From a bacterium (GTDB taxonomy: Bacteria > Patescibacteriota > Minisyncoccia > UBA6257 > GWB1-50-10), in contig JAKAHO010000001.1 in assembly GCA_021814835.1 (NCBI GenBank), positions 2,225-59,615 on the forward strand: a stretch of 57,391 nt of DNA, in the 5' to 3' direction. Below are positions 9,374 to 17,113 of this stretch, one piece after another (positions within the stretch are counted from its first letter, which is position 1; every line of letters starts with the position of its first letter). The position numbers were made by a program, and so were the translations under genes. Below the pieces are notes generated by a model. That model was not told the origin of the DNA. It did no database searches and saw only the letters and a program-made list of their open reading frames with translations.

Positions 9374-10402
9374 CTAATCCTCGCACTTTTCCAGCATGAT
9401 GAGCGTGCCGACGCCGCGAATGAGCAGATTCACCGCATCCACCTCGGAGATGCCGAGGCGCTGCTTGTTCGAGATGTCATACACACTGCCCTTGCTGTCC
9501 GAGTGTTCGCCGTCGATGCCGCGAAGCGAGAGCTTCAGCTCGTTGCAGATGCGCTTCAGCTTCGCCTCGTTCTTGCCGAGCTTCGGCAGCTTCACGTGCA
9601 CGCTGGCGCGCATAGCAGTGCCGAGGTTCGTGGGGCAGCTCGAAAGGTATCCGAGGTGCTCCGTGTACGCGAACTGAAGCTGACGCTGAAGCATTTCGAT
9701 AGCGCGTGCAAGTCGCGAGAAAACCTCGCGGACGTTGCCACCTTCCTGCATCGAGATGATGCGGAGCTCGTCCTCTTCGTTCACCCAGACCAAGAAACGC
9801 TTGTCGGCGGAGTGGAAAATACCCCTGCTCTCAGGCCACTCGCGGTTTGCGCCGGCTGCCTCGAGGAAACGGTCTCCCTTCTTGAAGAGGAAGTGGTCAG
9901 CCACGAGCTGCTGCCTCGTTGCTTCGTCCATTCCGGCGAGCGGATAATACATACCCTTCAAATCGCCGTCGAACTTCGAAAGAGAGTCAACTACGCGGCG
10001 CTCTACTTCGCGCCTCTGCTCGGCGGAAATCGCCGGAGCAAAAGGAATGCCCTTCAAGTTGCGTCCGACGCGGATACGCGTTGAAACGACGAAGGATCCA
10101 TCAGGGTCGACGCTGTCGGCAACGAGTTTCGTTGCGTCGAGGTCGGCGCTGTGCGTGTCTTCCTTCTTGTATCCGCCGTGATACTCCTCGATGATGGGGT
10201 CGAAAAGGGGAGCAAACAGCACGTACGAGTGCTCGTCGCCGGCATACACGCCGACGCTCGAATCCTCGTTGACTAGCCCAGAGTTGATTGCCTGCGCGAG
10301 CGTAAACCCGCTCGGCGTCACAACTCCTGCGAGCTTCTTCTTCACCTCCTCCGTGAGGTGCTTCTTCATGAGCGACTGCTTCGTTGCTTCTTTGTGTGTC
10401 AT
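9374..10402 (-). CDS. arginine kinase (ATP:guanido phosphotransferase, phosphagen kinase)
   Basis: 342 residues, the full length of a monomeric arginine kinase. The N-terminal helical domain (about 1-85) ends in FDPIIEEYHGGYKK; the catalytic domain follows with FVVSTRIRVGRN, the acidic NEED box (VNEEDELRIISMQ), the reactive-cysteine block CPTNLGTAMRASVHVKLP and the ATP-loop stretch GEHSDSKGSVYDISNK. All expected catalytic residues appear present, so it should transfer phosphate from ATP to arginine and back as an energy buffer. It is not McsB, which lacks the N-terminal domain. ATG 10402 is chosen over the upstream GTG because AGAGGAG lies about 10 bases before it. The gene is visibly more GC-rich than its neighbours and has a strong Shine-Dalgarno site, which points to transfer. 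Confidence 0.93.
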   Translation of the reverse strand: MTHKEATKQSLMKKHLTEEVKKKLAGVVTPSGFTLAQAINSGLVNEDSSVGVYAGDEHSYVLFAPLFDPIIEEYHGGYKKEDTHSADLDATKLVADSVDPDGSFVVSTRIRVGRNLKGIPFAPAISAEQRREVERRVVDSLSKFDGDLKGMYYPLAGMDEATRQQLVADHFLFKKGDRFLEAAGANREWPESRGIFHSADKRFLVWVNEEDELRIISMQEGGNVREVFSRLARAIEMLQRQLQFAYTEHLGYLSSCPTNLGTAMRASVHVKLPKLGKNEAKLKRICNELKLSLRGIDGEHSDSKGSVYDISNKQRLGISEVDAVNLLIRGVGTLIMLEKCED

Positions 10403-10494
10403 GGTGATGTGCACTCCTCTTATTGGTTAAGGTACTGACGAAGAGCGTATCGTACCACGGAAAATATTACAATAGAGGCGGGTAAAACACAAGG

Positions 10495-11478
10495 TTATTG
10501 CGCCAAAAAATCCACAAGAACGCGCGAAAGTTTTTGGGCATCGTGGCGCACCACGTCGGACTGGCTCACGACGTCATAATGCAATATTTTTTTCGCGTAT
10601 GAGTGCAGTGTTTTTTCGTCAACGATAACAGGATACGCGCGTTCAAAGGCGTATTTTTGGACAAGTTCGCCGCGCAATTCAGACGCGTTGTATACCAAAG
10701 CATCGAGGACAGGAAGGCCCAAATAATGCAGTAATTGCCTCACAAAATCGGACGCTTTAAAATGGTTGGTCTCTCCCCATTTTGTCATAGCATTCACGAC
10801 CATCACGGTCTTCGCGCAGCTCCGCACAACCGAGTCGGAAAAACCTTTCACGAGCATATTGGGAATAATGGACGAGTAGAGGTCTCCGGGGCCGAACACT
10901 ATCAAATCAGCCTGCTCTAACGCCTCCGCCGCACGGGGGTTGATGCGCGCGTCCGGGGAAAGAAACACTCTTTTAATTTTAAGCGCGCCGTCGTGCTTCG
11001 GGATATCAATATTCGTTTCTCCCTTAATTACCTCGCCGTTCTCAAGTTCGGCGCACAGATGCGCGTTATCGGTCGAAACGGGGAGCACAACGCCATTAAT
11101 ACCCAGGAGCTTGCCCGCGCGTTCAATGGCGTCGACTTCATTGCCTGCAACATCGGTAAGCGCTTGAAGAAAAAGATTGCCAAAGCTATGCCCGCGCAAA
11201 GAGCTGTCGGATTTAAAACGATAATTAAAAAGATCGCGGAGCGTTGCGTCGCCCTCATCGGGCGCAAGCGCCACGAGGCACCGCCGTACGTCGCCCGCAG
11301 GAAGCGTGCCGAACTCGTCGCGGAGAATACCCGAACTTCCTCCGTTATCGAACGCAGTAACAATAGCAGTAAGGTGAACGGGATGGTGTTTAAGCCCCTT
11401 TAATACGTTAAACGTGCCCGAACCTCCTCCCACCACTACGACTTTTTTCATCCCATCTAAACCTCTAACGGAGTTCAT
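10495..11478 (-). CDS. yvcK: YvcK/CofD-like protein (gluconeogenesis factor family)
   Basis: 327 residues. It opens with the Rossmann signature KKVVVVGGGSGTFNVLKGLK, then TAIVTAFDNGGSSGILRDEFGTLPAGDVRRCL, the family hallmark, and IVFGPGDLYSSIIPN. YvcK proteins bind UDP-sugars and influence carbon flux and cell-wall synthesis (family knowledge). Two starts compete. ATG 11478 (MNSVRGLDG-MKK) lies just after a predicted start site from a TACAAT box at 11492-11487. ATG 11451 (MKKVVV) matches where homologues usually begin. The nine extra residues come from a stretch resembling the ends of the start-codon elements described elsewhere in this window. Confidence 0.9.
   Translation of the reverse strand: MNSVRGLDGMKKVVVVGGGSGTFNVLKGLKHHPVHLTAIVTAFDNGGSSGILRDEFGTLPAGDVRRCLVALAPDEGDATLRDLFNYRFKSDSSLRGHSFGNLFLQALTDVAGNEVDAIERAGKLLGINGVVLPVSTDNAHLCAELENGEVIKGETNIDIPKHDGALKIKRVFLSPDARINPRAAEALEQADLIVFGPGDLYSSIIPNMLVKGFSDSVVRSCAKTVMVVNAMTKWGETNHFKASDFVRQLLHYLGLPVLDALVYNASELRGELVQKYAFERAYPVIVDEKTLHSYAKKILHYDVVSQSDVVRHDAQKLSRVLVDFLAQ
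11447..11478 (-). repeat. possible degenerate start-codon element upstream of yvcK
   Basis: On the - strand ATGAACTCCGTTAGAGG resembles the left end ATGAATCCCGTTAGAG of the elements at 32.4-47.5 kb, and GGGATGAA follows 13 bases later, as at their right ends. If real, it is a copy with nearly all of its middle deleted. Confidence 0.35.
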
Positions 11479-11487
11479 ACCCATTGA

Positions 11488-11517
11488 TTGTATCATTGCC
11501 CAAAATTGTGCTAGAAT
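11488..11517 (+). promoter_or_regulatory. promoter of the SAM riboswitch-metK unit
   Basis: TTGTAT, an 18-base spacer and an extended -10, TGCTAGAAT (TAGAAT at 11512-11517). It overlaps the divergent yvcK promoter. Confidence 0.65.
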
Positions 11518-11534
11518 GCAACTACAACTGAATA

Positions 11535-11650
11535 CATATCCAGAGCGGTGGGGAGAGAATTGGCTCGATGATCCACCCAGCAACCCCTGACATACCTGTC
11601 AGGAAGGTGCTCCATCCAACCCCGCACGGGGGAAGATAAAGGTCGACACG
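11535..11650 (+). ncRNA. SAM riboswitch (SAM-I clan, SAM-I/IV-like)
   Basis: The conserved SAM-I core is readable: CAGAGCGGTGGGGAGA at the 5' side, the kink-turn and core strand CCCAGCAACC, a P3 hairpin CCTGACATACCTGTCAGG, then AAGGTGCTCCATCC, and a P4-like hairpin CCCCGCACGGGGG with GATAAA. It precedes metK, the gene making S-adenosylmethionine, so SAM binding should shut down metK by premature termination. The exact subclass (SAM-I or the SAM-I/IV variant) would need a covariance model. Confidence 0.85.
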
Positions 11651-11684
11651 CTTCCTCACGAATTCCGGAGGAGCTCTTTTTTTG
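11650..11684 (+). terminator. riboswitch-controlled terminator upstream of metK
   Basis: TTCCTC pairs with GAGGAG around an ACGAATTCCG loop, followed shortly by TCTTTTTTT. It sits between the riboswitch aptamer and the metK ATG. Confidence 0.7.
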
Positions 11685-11707
11685 TATTCAGTTGCAATAA
11701 AAAATCT

Positions 11708-12652
11708 ATGAACAACACAAAAACATGCGAGTTTGTCTCGCCGCAACACCCCGACAAGATATGCGACTTCATTGCGGACTCTCTGCTTGATGCATTTATG
11801 AAGAAGGACCAGAAATCGCGGGTCGCAATAGAGGTAATGGGCGGACACAAGCAGATAGTCGTGTCAGGAGAAGTAACAAGCAAGGCAAACATCGATATTC
11901 GCGCGATAACGCAGCAAATAGTCGGTGCAGATTTTCAGATACGTTCGATTGTTGAAAAACAAAGCCCCTTTATTGCGAAGGGTGTTGATACGGGCGGCGC
12001 AGGAGACCAAGGTATTATGATTGGGTATGCAACAAATGAAACTAATGTGCTTTTGCCGCGGGAATATGTGCTCGCACGCGACCTTTGCAAAACCATCTTT
12101 ACACAGTATCCGTATGACGGAAAAACACAGGTAACGCTTGAAAACGGAAATGTCCGCACGGTGGTCGCGAGTTTTCAAAATACAAAGTCGAACGACCTGT
12201 TAAAACTTGTAAAAAATAATATTACTGCGGATGAATATATTATTAATCCAGCAGGCGAGTGGGAGCTTGGCGGATTTGATGCGGATACGGGCATTTCAGG
12301 AAGAAAGATTGTGATAGACAACTATGGACCCGAAATCGGCATCGGCGGCGGATCATTTTCGGGAAAAGACTACACAAAAGTTGACCGAAGCGGAGCATAC
12401 GCTGCGCGCAAGCTTGCAGTTCTACTCCTCAAAAAACACAACGCAAACGCCGTACGCGTAAAACTTGCCTATGCCATCGGAAAAAAGGAACCAGTGATGG
12501 CGGTGGCGGAAATTGATGGGAAAGAAATAACAATAGGCGCAGAATACGACCTTTCACCGAAGGGAATATATGCAATGCTGAATCTCGGAAAGGTAAAATG
12601 GGCCGATACCTCCCGCTGGGGGCACTTCGGTAGAAACTTCTCCTGGCAATAA
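11708..12652 (+). CDS. metK: S-adenosylmethionine synthetase, short form
   Basis: Makes S-adenosylmethionine from ATP and methionine. Motifs: SPQHPDK at the N-terminus, GAGDQGIMIGYA in the centre, DTGISGRKI, and GGGSFSGKDYTKVDRSGAYAAR, which carries active-site lysines and the phosphate loop. At 314 residues it is about 70 shorter than the usual bacterial MetK (about 380-400), mostly through shorter loops, while catalytic motifs are kept. Its own product probably controls it through the riboswitch just upstream. Confidence 0.95.
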   Translation: MNNTKTCEFVSPQHPDKICDFIADSLLDAFMKKDQKSRVAIEVMGGHKQIVVSGEVTSKANIDIRAITQQIVGADFQIRSIVEKQSPFIAKGVDTGGAGDQGIMIGYATNETNVLLPREYVLARDLCKTIFTQYPYDGKTQVTLENGNVRTVVASFQNTKSNDLLKLVKNNITADEYIINPAGEWELGGFDADTGISGRKIVIDNYGPEIGIGGGSFSGKDYTKVDRSGAYAARKLAVLLLKKHNANAVRVKLAYAIGKKEPVMAVAEIDGKEITIGAEYDLSPKGIYAMLNLGKVKWADTSRWGHFGRNFSWQ

Positions 12653-12654
12653 TC

Positions 12655-12690
12655 ATAAAAAAATCCCGCCTGTAAACATACAGGCGGGCT
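12655..12690 (-). terminator. terminator of the zinc-ribbon/CxC gene array
   Basis: Read on the - strand: CCCGCCTGTATG...ACAGGCGGGA followed by TTTTTTT. It also lies just past the metK stop. Confidence 0.8.
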
Positions 12691-12708
12691 TACGCCGAAA
12701 CCCCATTA

Positions 12709-13155
12709 CTATTCCACATACTTAATGACGGGAATCCGCTCACCGTTGGACCGCTCCTCGATGCAGACCTCGGCAACGAGCTCGCGGTCACGCTTGCCGC
12801 GCAACACGCAAACAAGTTGATTAGTCGGAAAACCGAGCCGCGACACCGTCTTGTAGTCGATGGTCACGGAGTTGCGGTAGCGGCACATCACCATGCGAAT
12901 CGCGCGAATAAAAAGTTTCATATCTTTATTGCAACGCACGCAGCGCGAGGGCAGATTCAATCCCTTCTTCGCATAAATGTATTGCATTATCGGAGAAAAC
13001 ACGATTGATGAACCGCAGACAATGCACCGTCTCACCTCAAGGGGGTGCTGGGACATGCACCTCTTGCACAGCGGATGAACCTTTCCCCTTCGTTTCTTGT
13101 GGACTCTTATCAAGTGTCCGCACAACCTTGCAGCAACACGTCTCGTCTCGCGCAA
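12709..13155 (-). CDS. zinc-ribbon protein (zf-trcl-like), last gene of CxC array
   Basis: 148 residues, basic. Paired cysteines form one or two zinc ribbons: CKRC about residue 30, CIVC about 45, then QYIYAKKGLNLPSRCVRC, which matches the zinc-ribbon pattern Q-x-Y-A-x-KGL-x-x-P-x-RCxxC. The function is unknown; such ribbons usually bind nucleic acid or ribosomes. The TTG at 13155 is chosen because a perfect GAGGAGG lies 7 bases upstream; the frame can be extended to TTG 13173, which would put the start inside that site. It follows three small Cys-rich genes on the same strand. Confidence 0.7.
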   Translation of the reverse strand: MRETRRVAARLCGHLIRVHKKRRGKVHPLCKRCMSQHPLEVRRCIVCGSSIVFSPIMQYIYAKKGLNLPSRCVRCNKDMKLFIRAIRMVMCRYRNSVTIDYKTVSRLGFPTNQLVCVLRGKRDRELVAEVCIEERSNGERIPVIKYVE

Positions 13156-13178
13156 ATGCAGTCCTCCTCTCAAAGAGA

Positions 13179-13439
13179 TTAGTTGTTGTACAACTCTCCG
13201 TTCGCTTTGTTTGTGAGAATATCAAGAACAAGCAAATCAAATTGCCTGCAATCGAAAGGAACGAAGACGCGCCAATACTGATCGCAATTCAAACACACGA
13301 TAAGGTATGCCGTGTGGGAATGCGAGGTGCAATTGAACATCTGAATCAACGCATGCGCGACATAGTTTCCATTTACGCACTCACACGTCATGTCGACATG
13401 CGTCAGCTTCCATAGTCTAATCGAATCATGCAATCCCAT
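13179..13439 (-). CDS. small CxC/CxxC protein, paralogue 3 of tandem array
   Basis: 86 residues. It shares with the next gene upstream the frame VDMTCECVNGN...IQ...AYLIVCLNC...W...VPF: a C-x-C pair about 32 residues before a C-x-x-C pair, likely a single zinc site. No known family recognised. It is spaced 32 bp from its paralogue and 23 bp from the zinc-ribbon gene, on the same strand as both. Confidence 0.7.
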   Translation of the reverse strand: MGLHDSIRLWKLTHVDMTCECVNGNYVAHALIQMFNCTSHSHTAYLIVCLNCDQYWRVFVPFDCRQFDLLVLDILTNKANGELYNN

Positions 13440-13471
13440 GTACCAACCCCCGTTCCTGAGTCAATCGCGCA

Positions 13472-13723
13472 TTAATGAAAATACGTTTCATTCTTTTCGT
13501 GATACAAAATCTCAATCATGAATTCTTCGCATTCAGTGAATGGAATTTCATACCACATCCACGAATGGCACCTTTGGCATGAAATGAGATATGTAACCTC
13601 ATCGCTCATTGTTCCGTCGAGTTTCTGAATGGCGACGTGAAGGCAAAAATCTCCATTTACGCATTCGCAATCCATATCCAAATACGTCAATAAAAAACGG
13701 CGGGTGCTCTTCTTGTCGAGCAT
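13472..13723 (-). CDS. small CxC/CxxC protein, paralogue 2 of tandem array
   Basis: 83 residues. LDMDCECVNGDF...HVAIQKLDG...TYLISCQRC...W...IPFTECEEF is clearly homologous to the gene at 13179-13439. The two Cys pairs suggest a small zinc-binding fold. AGAGGCG lies upstream of the ATG. No known family recognised. Confidence 0.7.
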   Translation of the reverse strand: MLDKKSTRRFLLTYLDMDCECVNGDFCLHVAIQKLDGTMSDEVTYLISCQRCHSWMWYEIPFTECEEFMIEILYHEKNETYFH

Positions 13724-13752
13724 CGGTACGCCTCTTTTCCATCAACGGGCTT

Positions 13753-14013
13753 TCAGTGAATCCATTTTTCATTAGACGGATGGGCCAGCGCCGACTCGGC
13801 GAATCCGTCAAGCCTCGACTTAAGCTCGGTATTTTTTTCTCTCCAGTGTCCGCCGCACTGCATACAAATAAGAAGGCAGCTCGCGCACCTTCCGAATGCC
13901 TCGAAATAGAAAATAATATGAGTAGAAAGTCCGGAACCATCAGTCGAACATTGACACCGAACGGACACATACAGGGGCTTCAATACCGCTTCACGCCTCA
14001 AGAATGCGCCCAT
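13753..14013 (-). CDS. small CxC/CxxC protein, paralogue 1 of tandem array
   Basis: 86 residues, the first and most diverged member: YVSVRCQCSTDG...CLLICMQCGGHW keeps the C-x-C and C-x-x-C pairs at similar spacing. A strong AAAGGAG precedes the ATG. It is the promoter-proximal gene of a four-gene array of Cys-rich products (this gene, two paralogues, the zinc-ribbon protein). Function unknown. Confidence 0.65.
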   Translation of the reverse strand: MGAFLRREAVLKPLYVSVRCQCSTDGSGLSTHIIFYFEAFGRCASCLLICMQCGGHWREKNTELKSRLDGFAESALAHPSNEKWIH

Positions 14014-14059
14014 AATCAGCTCCTTTCTTTAGGGAATAGCGTGGTAAATAGCTGTTTGC

Positions 14060-14088
14060 ATCATACCCCCTCGATTCCACTAAATCAA
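14060..14088 (-). promoter_or_regulatory. promoter of the CxC array
   Basis: On the - strand TTGATT, a 17-base spacer and TATGAT. The -35 box overlaps the last codons of the upstream P-type ATPase gene. A 46-base leader with AAAGGAG leads to the first CxC gene. Confidence 0.65.
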
Positions 14089-16625
14089 TTCCTGGCGACG
14101 TGTTCTATAAACCAGTTTTTTACCGCCCACACCAAAACAAGGTAGAGCGCAATAGTGCTAAAAAGTATTAGGAAGAAGGGTGCGGGCATTACAACAAGAT
14201 GAAGAGCCTGCGCAAGCGGTGAATAAGGAAGGATAAACACAAGCGCAATTATTGAAAATACGAATGCGGAAAGCGTATAGCTGGGTTTGCTTTCAAAAAA
14301 GGGAATTCTTCGCGTGCGGATTATAAAAATAAGCAGCATTTGCGCAAGCATGGTCTGCAGGAACCAACCCGTTTGGAAAAGTTCTTGATTCGCTCCGGCA
14401 TTAAAATATTTCAAAAGAATGCCGAACATAATAAAATCGAAAAGCGAAACAACGGGGCCGAGCGTGAGCATAAAAAGAAATATCGAACGCATATGCCATT
14501 TTCTTGGATAACGAAGATACTCTCGGTCTACATTATCGCTCGGAATACCAACCTGTCCGACTTCATAGAGATAATTATTGAGGAGCATCTGCACGGGAGC
14601 CATTGGTAAAAAGGGGAGTACGACGCTCGCAATAGTCGTCGTAATCATATATCCCGCGTTCACCATACTCGTCATGCGGATATATTTCATAAAATTGCCG
14701 TAGACCTTGCGCCCCTCAAGAACACCATCGGTAAGCGCGTCCAAATCTTTCTCAAGAAGCACGATACCCGCAGACTCCTTCGCCACATCAACGGCATTAT
14801 TTACCGAAAGCCCCACATCCGCCGCGCGCAGTGAAAGCGCATCATTAATGCCATCGCCGAGATACCCCACAGTATGGCCGCGCAGATTCAGACTCTTCAC
14901 AATACGCTCTTTCTGTTCGGGAGTCATACGCGCAAATACGCGAGTCTTCTCGGCAAGTTCCCCGAGTCTTGCGTCAGTAAGTGCGTTTATTTCGCTTCCC
15001 ACCACAATCGTTCCCGTCTCAATGCCGAGATCGCCGCAGATTTTCTTCGTCACTAGCTCGCTATCTCCCGTAACGATTTTGAACGCGACTCCCTCGCGGG
15101 CAAGTGCGGCAACCGCCTCCTTCGCAGAAGGCTTTGCGGGGTCGAGGAAGCCCATATAGCCGATAAGTGTAAGTTCGCTCTCGTCGTGAACGTCATATGC
15201 CTTTTTCTCCTCAATCGGCTTATGCGCAACTGCCAGCACGCGAAAACCCTCTGCACTCAGCTTCAGATATTCCGAAAGAATGTGCGCGTGATGGTCGGGG
15301 TGCAACGGCTTCTTCACGCCGTGCTCATCGTATGAGACGCAACGCACAATAATTTCCTCGGGCGAGCCAATCGCGATAAACGTTACCTTATTATCCTTCT
15401 TTACCGCTACCGAATTTATTTTGCGTTCAAAATCAAATGGCACTTCATCGAGTTTCTCATATCCGTGCAAGTCCTCGCGTTTATGCTTCAATACCGCGGC
15501 ATTCAAAAGGTTTCTGATGCCGGTCTGATAAAAACTGTTTATGTAACCGTACATAAACACATTCTCATCCTCAGCCCCCGACACATTCACATGCCGCTCA
15601 AGAATAATCTCGTTCATTGTAAGCGTTCCCGTTTTATCAGAACAAAGCACGTCCATAGCGCCGAGGTTCTGTATTGAATTGAGGCGCTTTACGATAACTT
15701 TCTTCCGCGACATCGCAAGCGCACCGCGCGATAAGTTAAGGGTTACAATCATCGGCAGTGTCTCGGGAGTAATCTGTACCGCGACCGCAAGCGCAAAAAG
15801 AAGCGACTCAATCATATTTCGGTGTTGCAACGCGCGGATGCCCGTTATTGCGATGACGACGACAAGAATCACGCGTATCATAAGCCACGTAAATTCCCTC
15901 ATCTGGCGGTCAAATAATGTTTCGCCCTTCGCTTCGGCGAGTTTCTGCGTAAGCGCGCCAAATGCAGTATGCCGCCCCGTATGAATTACAAGCCCCGTAC
16001 CGATACCGCTCATTACAGACGATCCCATAAACGCCATATTCCGCAACTGCGGAGAAATTGCAGTTCCTTCGGGTGCGTTTTCTGCAAGCTTCTCGACAGG
16101 AAATGATTCTCCTGTAAGCGACGCCTGATTCACGAAAAGATCTTTTGCGGAAATAATGCGGACGTCGCCCGAAATCATATCGCCGGCCGAAAGATTCACC
16201 ACGTCGCCGGGTACAACGCTTTTAAGCGGAATTTCCTTAATAACGCCCTCGCGGATAACTTCGCACATTGTCTGCACCATCTCACCGAGCTTCCTTGCTG
16301 CCCTTTGCGCTCTGCGTTCCTGAAAAAAAGAAAGGCCGACACTCATCGTAACCATTGCCCCCACGACAAGCGTGCTAATTTTATCTCCAAAAAAATAGGA
16401 AAATGCGGCAATAATAATAAGAACAATAACGAGGGGGTTAATGAAACGCTTCGCAAGATCTATGAGAAAAAAAACATCGCGACCCGCGCCTATCTCATTC
16501 GCGCCGAATTTCTTTAGTCGGAGCGCGGCGACAGCATCCGATATTCCGGAATTATTCGAAGAAAGGGCGTCAAAGGCTTTATAAAGAGGGGCGGATGCAA
16601 AATCAATATTTTGATCTGTCGGCAT
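14085..16625 (-). CDS. mgtA: magnesium-translocating P-type ATPase (MgtA type)
   Basis: 846 residues with the P-type ATPase order: actuator motif SLTGES, M4 motif AVQITPETLPMIV, phosphorylation site CSDKTGTLT, hinge VGYLGDGINDALSL and a six-helix C-terminal part. The motif NNYLYEVGQVGIPSDNVD is close to the MgtA signature and separates it from Ca2+ and Na+ pumps. It would import Mg2+ with ATP. It is a single gene reading toward the CxC array. Confidence 0.93.
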   Translation of the reverse strand: MPTDQNIDFASAPLYKAFDALSSNNSGISDAVAALRLKKFGANEIGAGRDVFFLIDLAKRFINPLVIVLIIIAAFSYFFGDKISTLVVGAMVTMSVGLSFFQERRAQRAARKLGEMVQTMCEVIREGVIKEIPLKSVVPGDVVNLSAGDMISGDVRIISAKDLFVNQASLTGESFPVEKLAENAPEGTAISPQLRNMAFMGSSVMSGIGTGLVIHTGRHTAFGALTQKLAEAKGETLFDRQMREFTWLMIRVILVVVIAITGIRALQHRNMIESLLFALAVAVQITPETLPMIVTLNLSRGALAMSRKKVIVKRLNSIQNLGAMDVLCSDKTGTLTMNEIILERHVNVSGAEDENVFMYGYINSFYQTGIRNLLNAAVLKHKREDLHGYEKLDEVPFDFERKINSVAVKKDNKVTFIAIGSPEEIIVRCVSYDEHGVKKPLHPDHHAHILSEYLKLSAEGFRVLAVAHKPIEEKKAYDVHDESELTLIGYMGFLDPAKPSAKEAVAALAREGVAFKIVTGDSELVTKKICGDLGIETGTIVVGSEINALTDARLGELAEKTRVFARMTPEQKERIVKSLNLRGHTVGYLGDGINDALSLRAADVGLSVNNAVDVAKESAGIVLLEKDLDALTDGVLEGRKVYGNFMKYIRMTSMVNAGYMITTTIASVVLPFLPMAPVQMLLNNYLYEVGQVGIPSDNVDREYLRYPRKWHMRSIFLFMLTLGPVVSLFDFIMFGILLKYFNAGANQELFQTGWFLQTMLAQMLLIFIIRTRRIPFFESKPSYTLSAFVFSIIALVFILPYSPLAQALHLVVMPAPFFLILFSTIALYLVLVWAVKNWFIEHVARN

Positions 16626-16650
16626 ATATTCACTTTACCACGTTTAGAGA

Positions 16651-16676
16651 AAAACCCCGCCGTGAGGGCGGGGTTT
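16651..16676 (-). terminator. terminator between the charged 107-aa gene and mgtA
   Basis: AAACCCCGCC/GGCGGGGTTTTT stem with T-run on the - strand, just past the stop at 16684. Confidence 0.8.
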
Positions 16677-16683
16677 GTGGACG

Positions 16684-17007
16684 CTAAAACTTTTTCTCTT
16701 TTTCTTTTTTTGCCTGTCTCTCTGCAATAATCTTGGCCGCAAGCGCCTTCGCCGCCAGTTGCTTTTCTCTCCAATCACTCATCTCAATATTTTCTTCCCC
16801 CGCTGTTTTGTCGAAAACGAACTCTATTTCCTGCGTCTTTTTGAATTCTCTTTGAGACGCAGCCGCTGCGCGCCTATCCATTTCTTCCGGGGTTAACTCC
16901 TCAGTCGGAAAAAGCTTCTCGGGCTCTGGCTTTGGCACTGCCTCCTCGGCAGCCTTTGCAGCCCTATAGGAATCATTGCGCATATGTTCAAACATTCCTT
17001 TTTCCAT
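16684..17007 (-). CDS. highly charged protein of unknown function
   Basis: 107 residues, rich in Glu, Lys and Ala, predicted mostly helical with a C-terminal coiled coil (KQLAAKALAAKIIAERQAKKEKEKKF region). No signal peptide or membrane segment. TTGACA, a 17-base spacer and TATAAA upstream place transcription start at the ATG, so it is probably leaderless. No family recognised. Confidence 0.65.
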   Translation of the reverse strand: MEKGMFEHMRNDSYRAAKAAEEAVPKPEPEKLFPTEELTPEEMDRRAAAASQREFKKTQEIEFVFDKTAGEENIEMSDWREKQLAAKALAAKIIAERQAKKEKEKKF

Positions 17008-17013
17008 AGATTG

Positions 17014-17042
17014 TTTATATCACAATATATTATATTTGTCAA
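17014..17042 (-). promoter_or_regulatory. promoter of the charged 107-aa gene
   Basis: On the - strand TTGACA (17042-17037), 17 bases, TATAAA (17019-17014), with start site predicted at the ATG (17007). Confidence 0.6.
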
Positions 17043-17101
17043 TATCCAGTGCGACTGTGGGTATTTGCTTCCATTATACCAAATATTGAAACTGAGCGTG
17101 G

Positions 17102-17107
17102 TATACT
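17102..17107 (+). promoter_or_regulatory. -10 box TATACT, leaderless promoter
   Basis: TATACT ends 6 bases before the ATG at 17114, so the transcript should start at or next to the ATG. Confidence 0.55.
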
Positions 17108-17113
17108 GGAGAT

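Noticed and set aside
9341..10084. 247-codon open frame on the + strand
   Set aside because: It is antisense to the arginine kinase gene, whose motifs are unambiguous; the frame is open only because of the GC-rich codons.
13609..14145. 178-codon open frame on the + strand
   Set aside because: Antisense to two CxC paralogues, whose mutual similarity supports the - strand.
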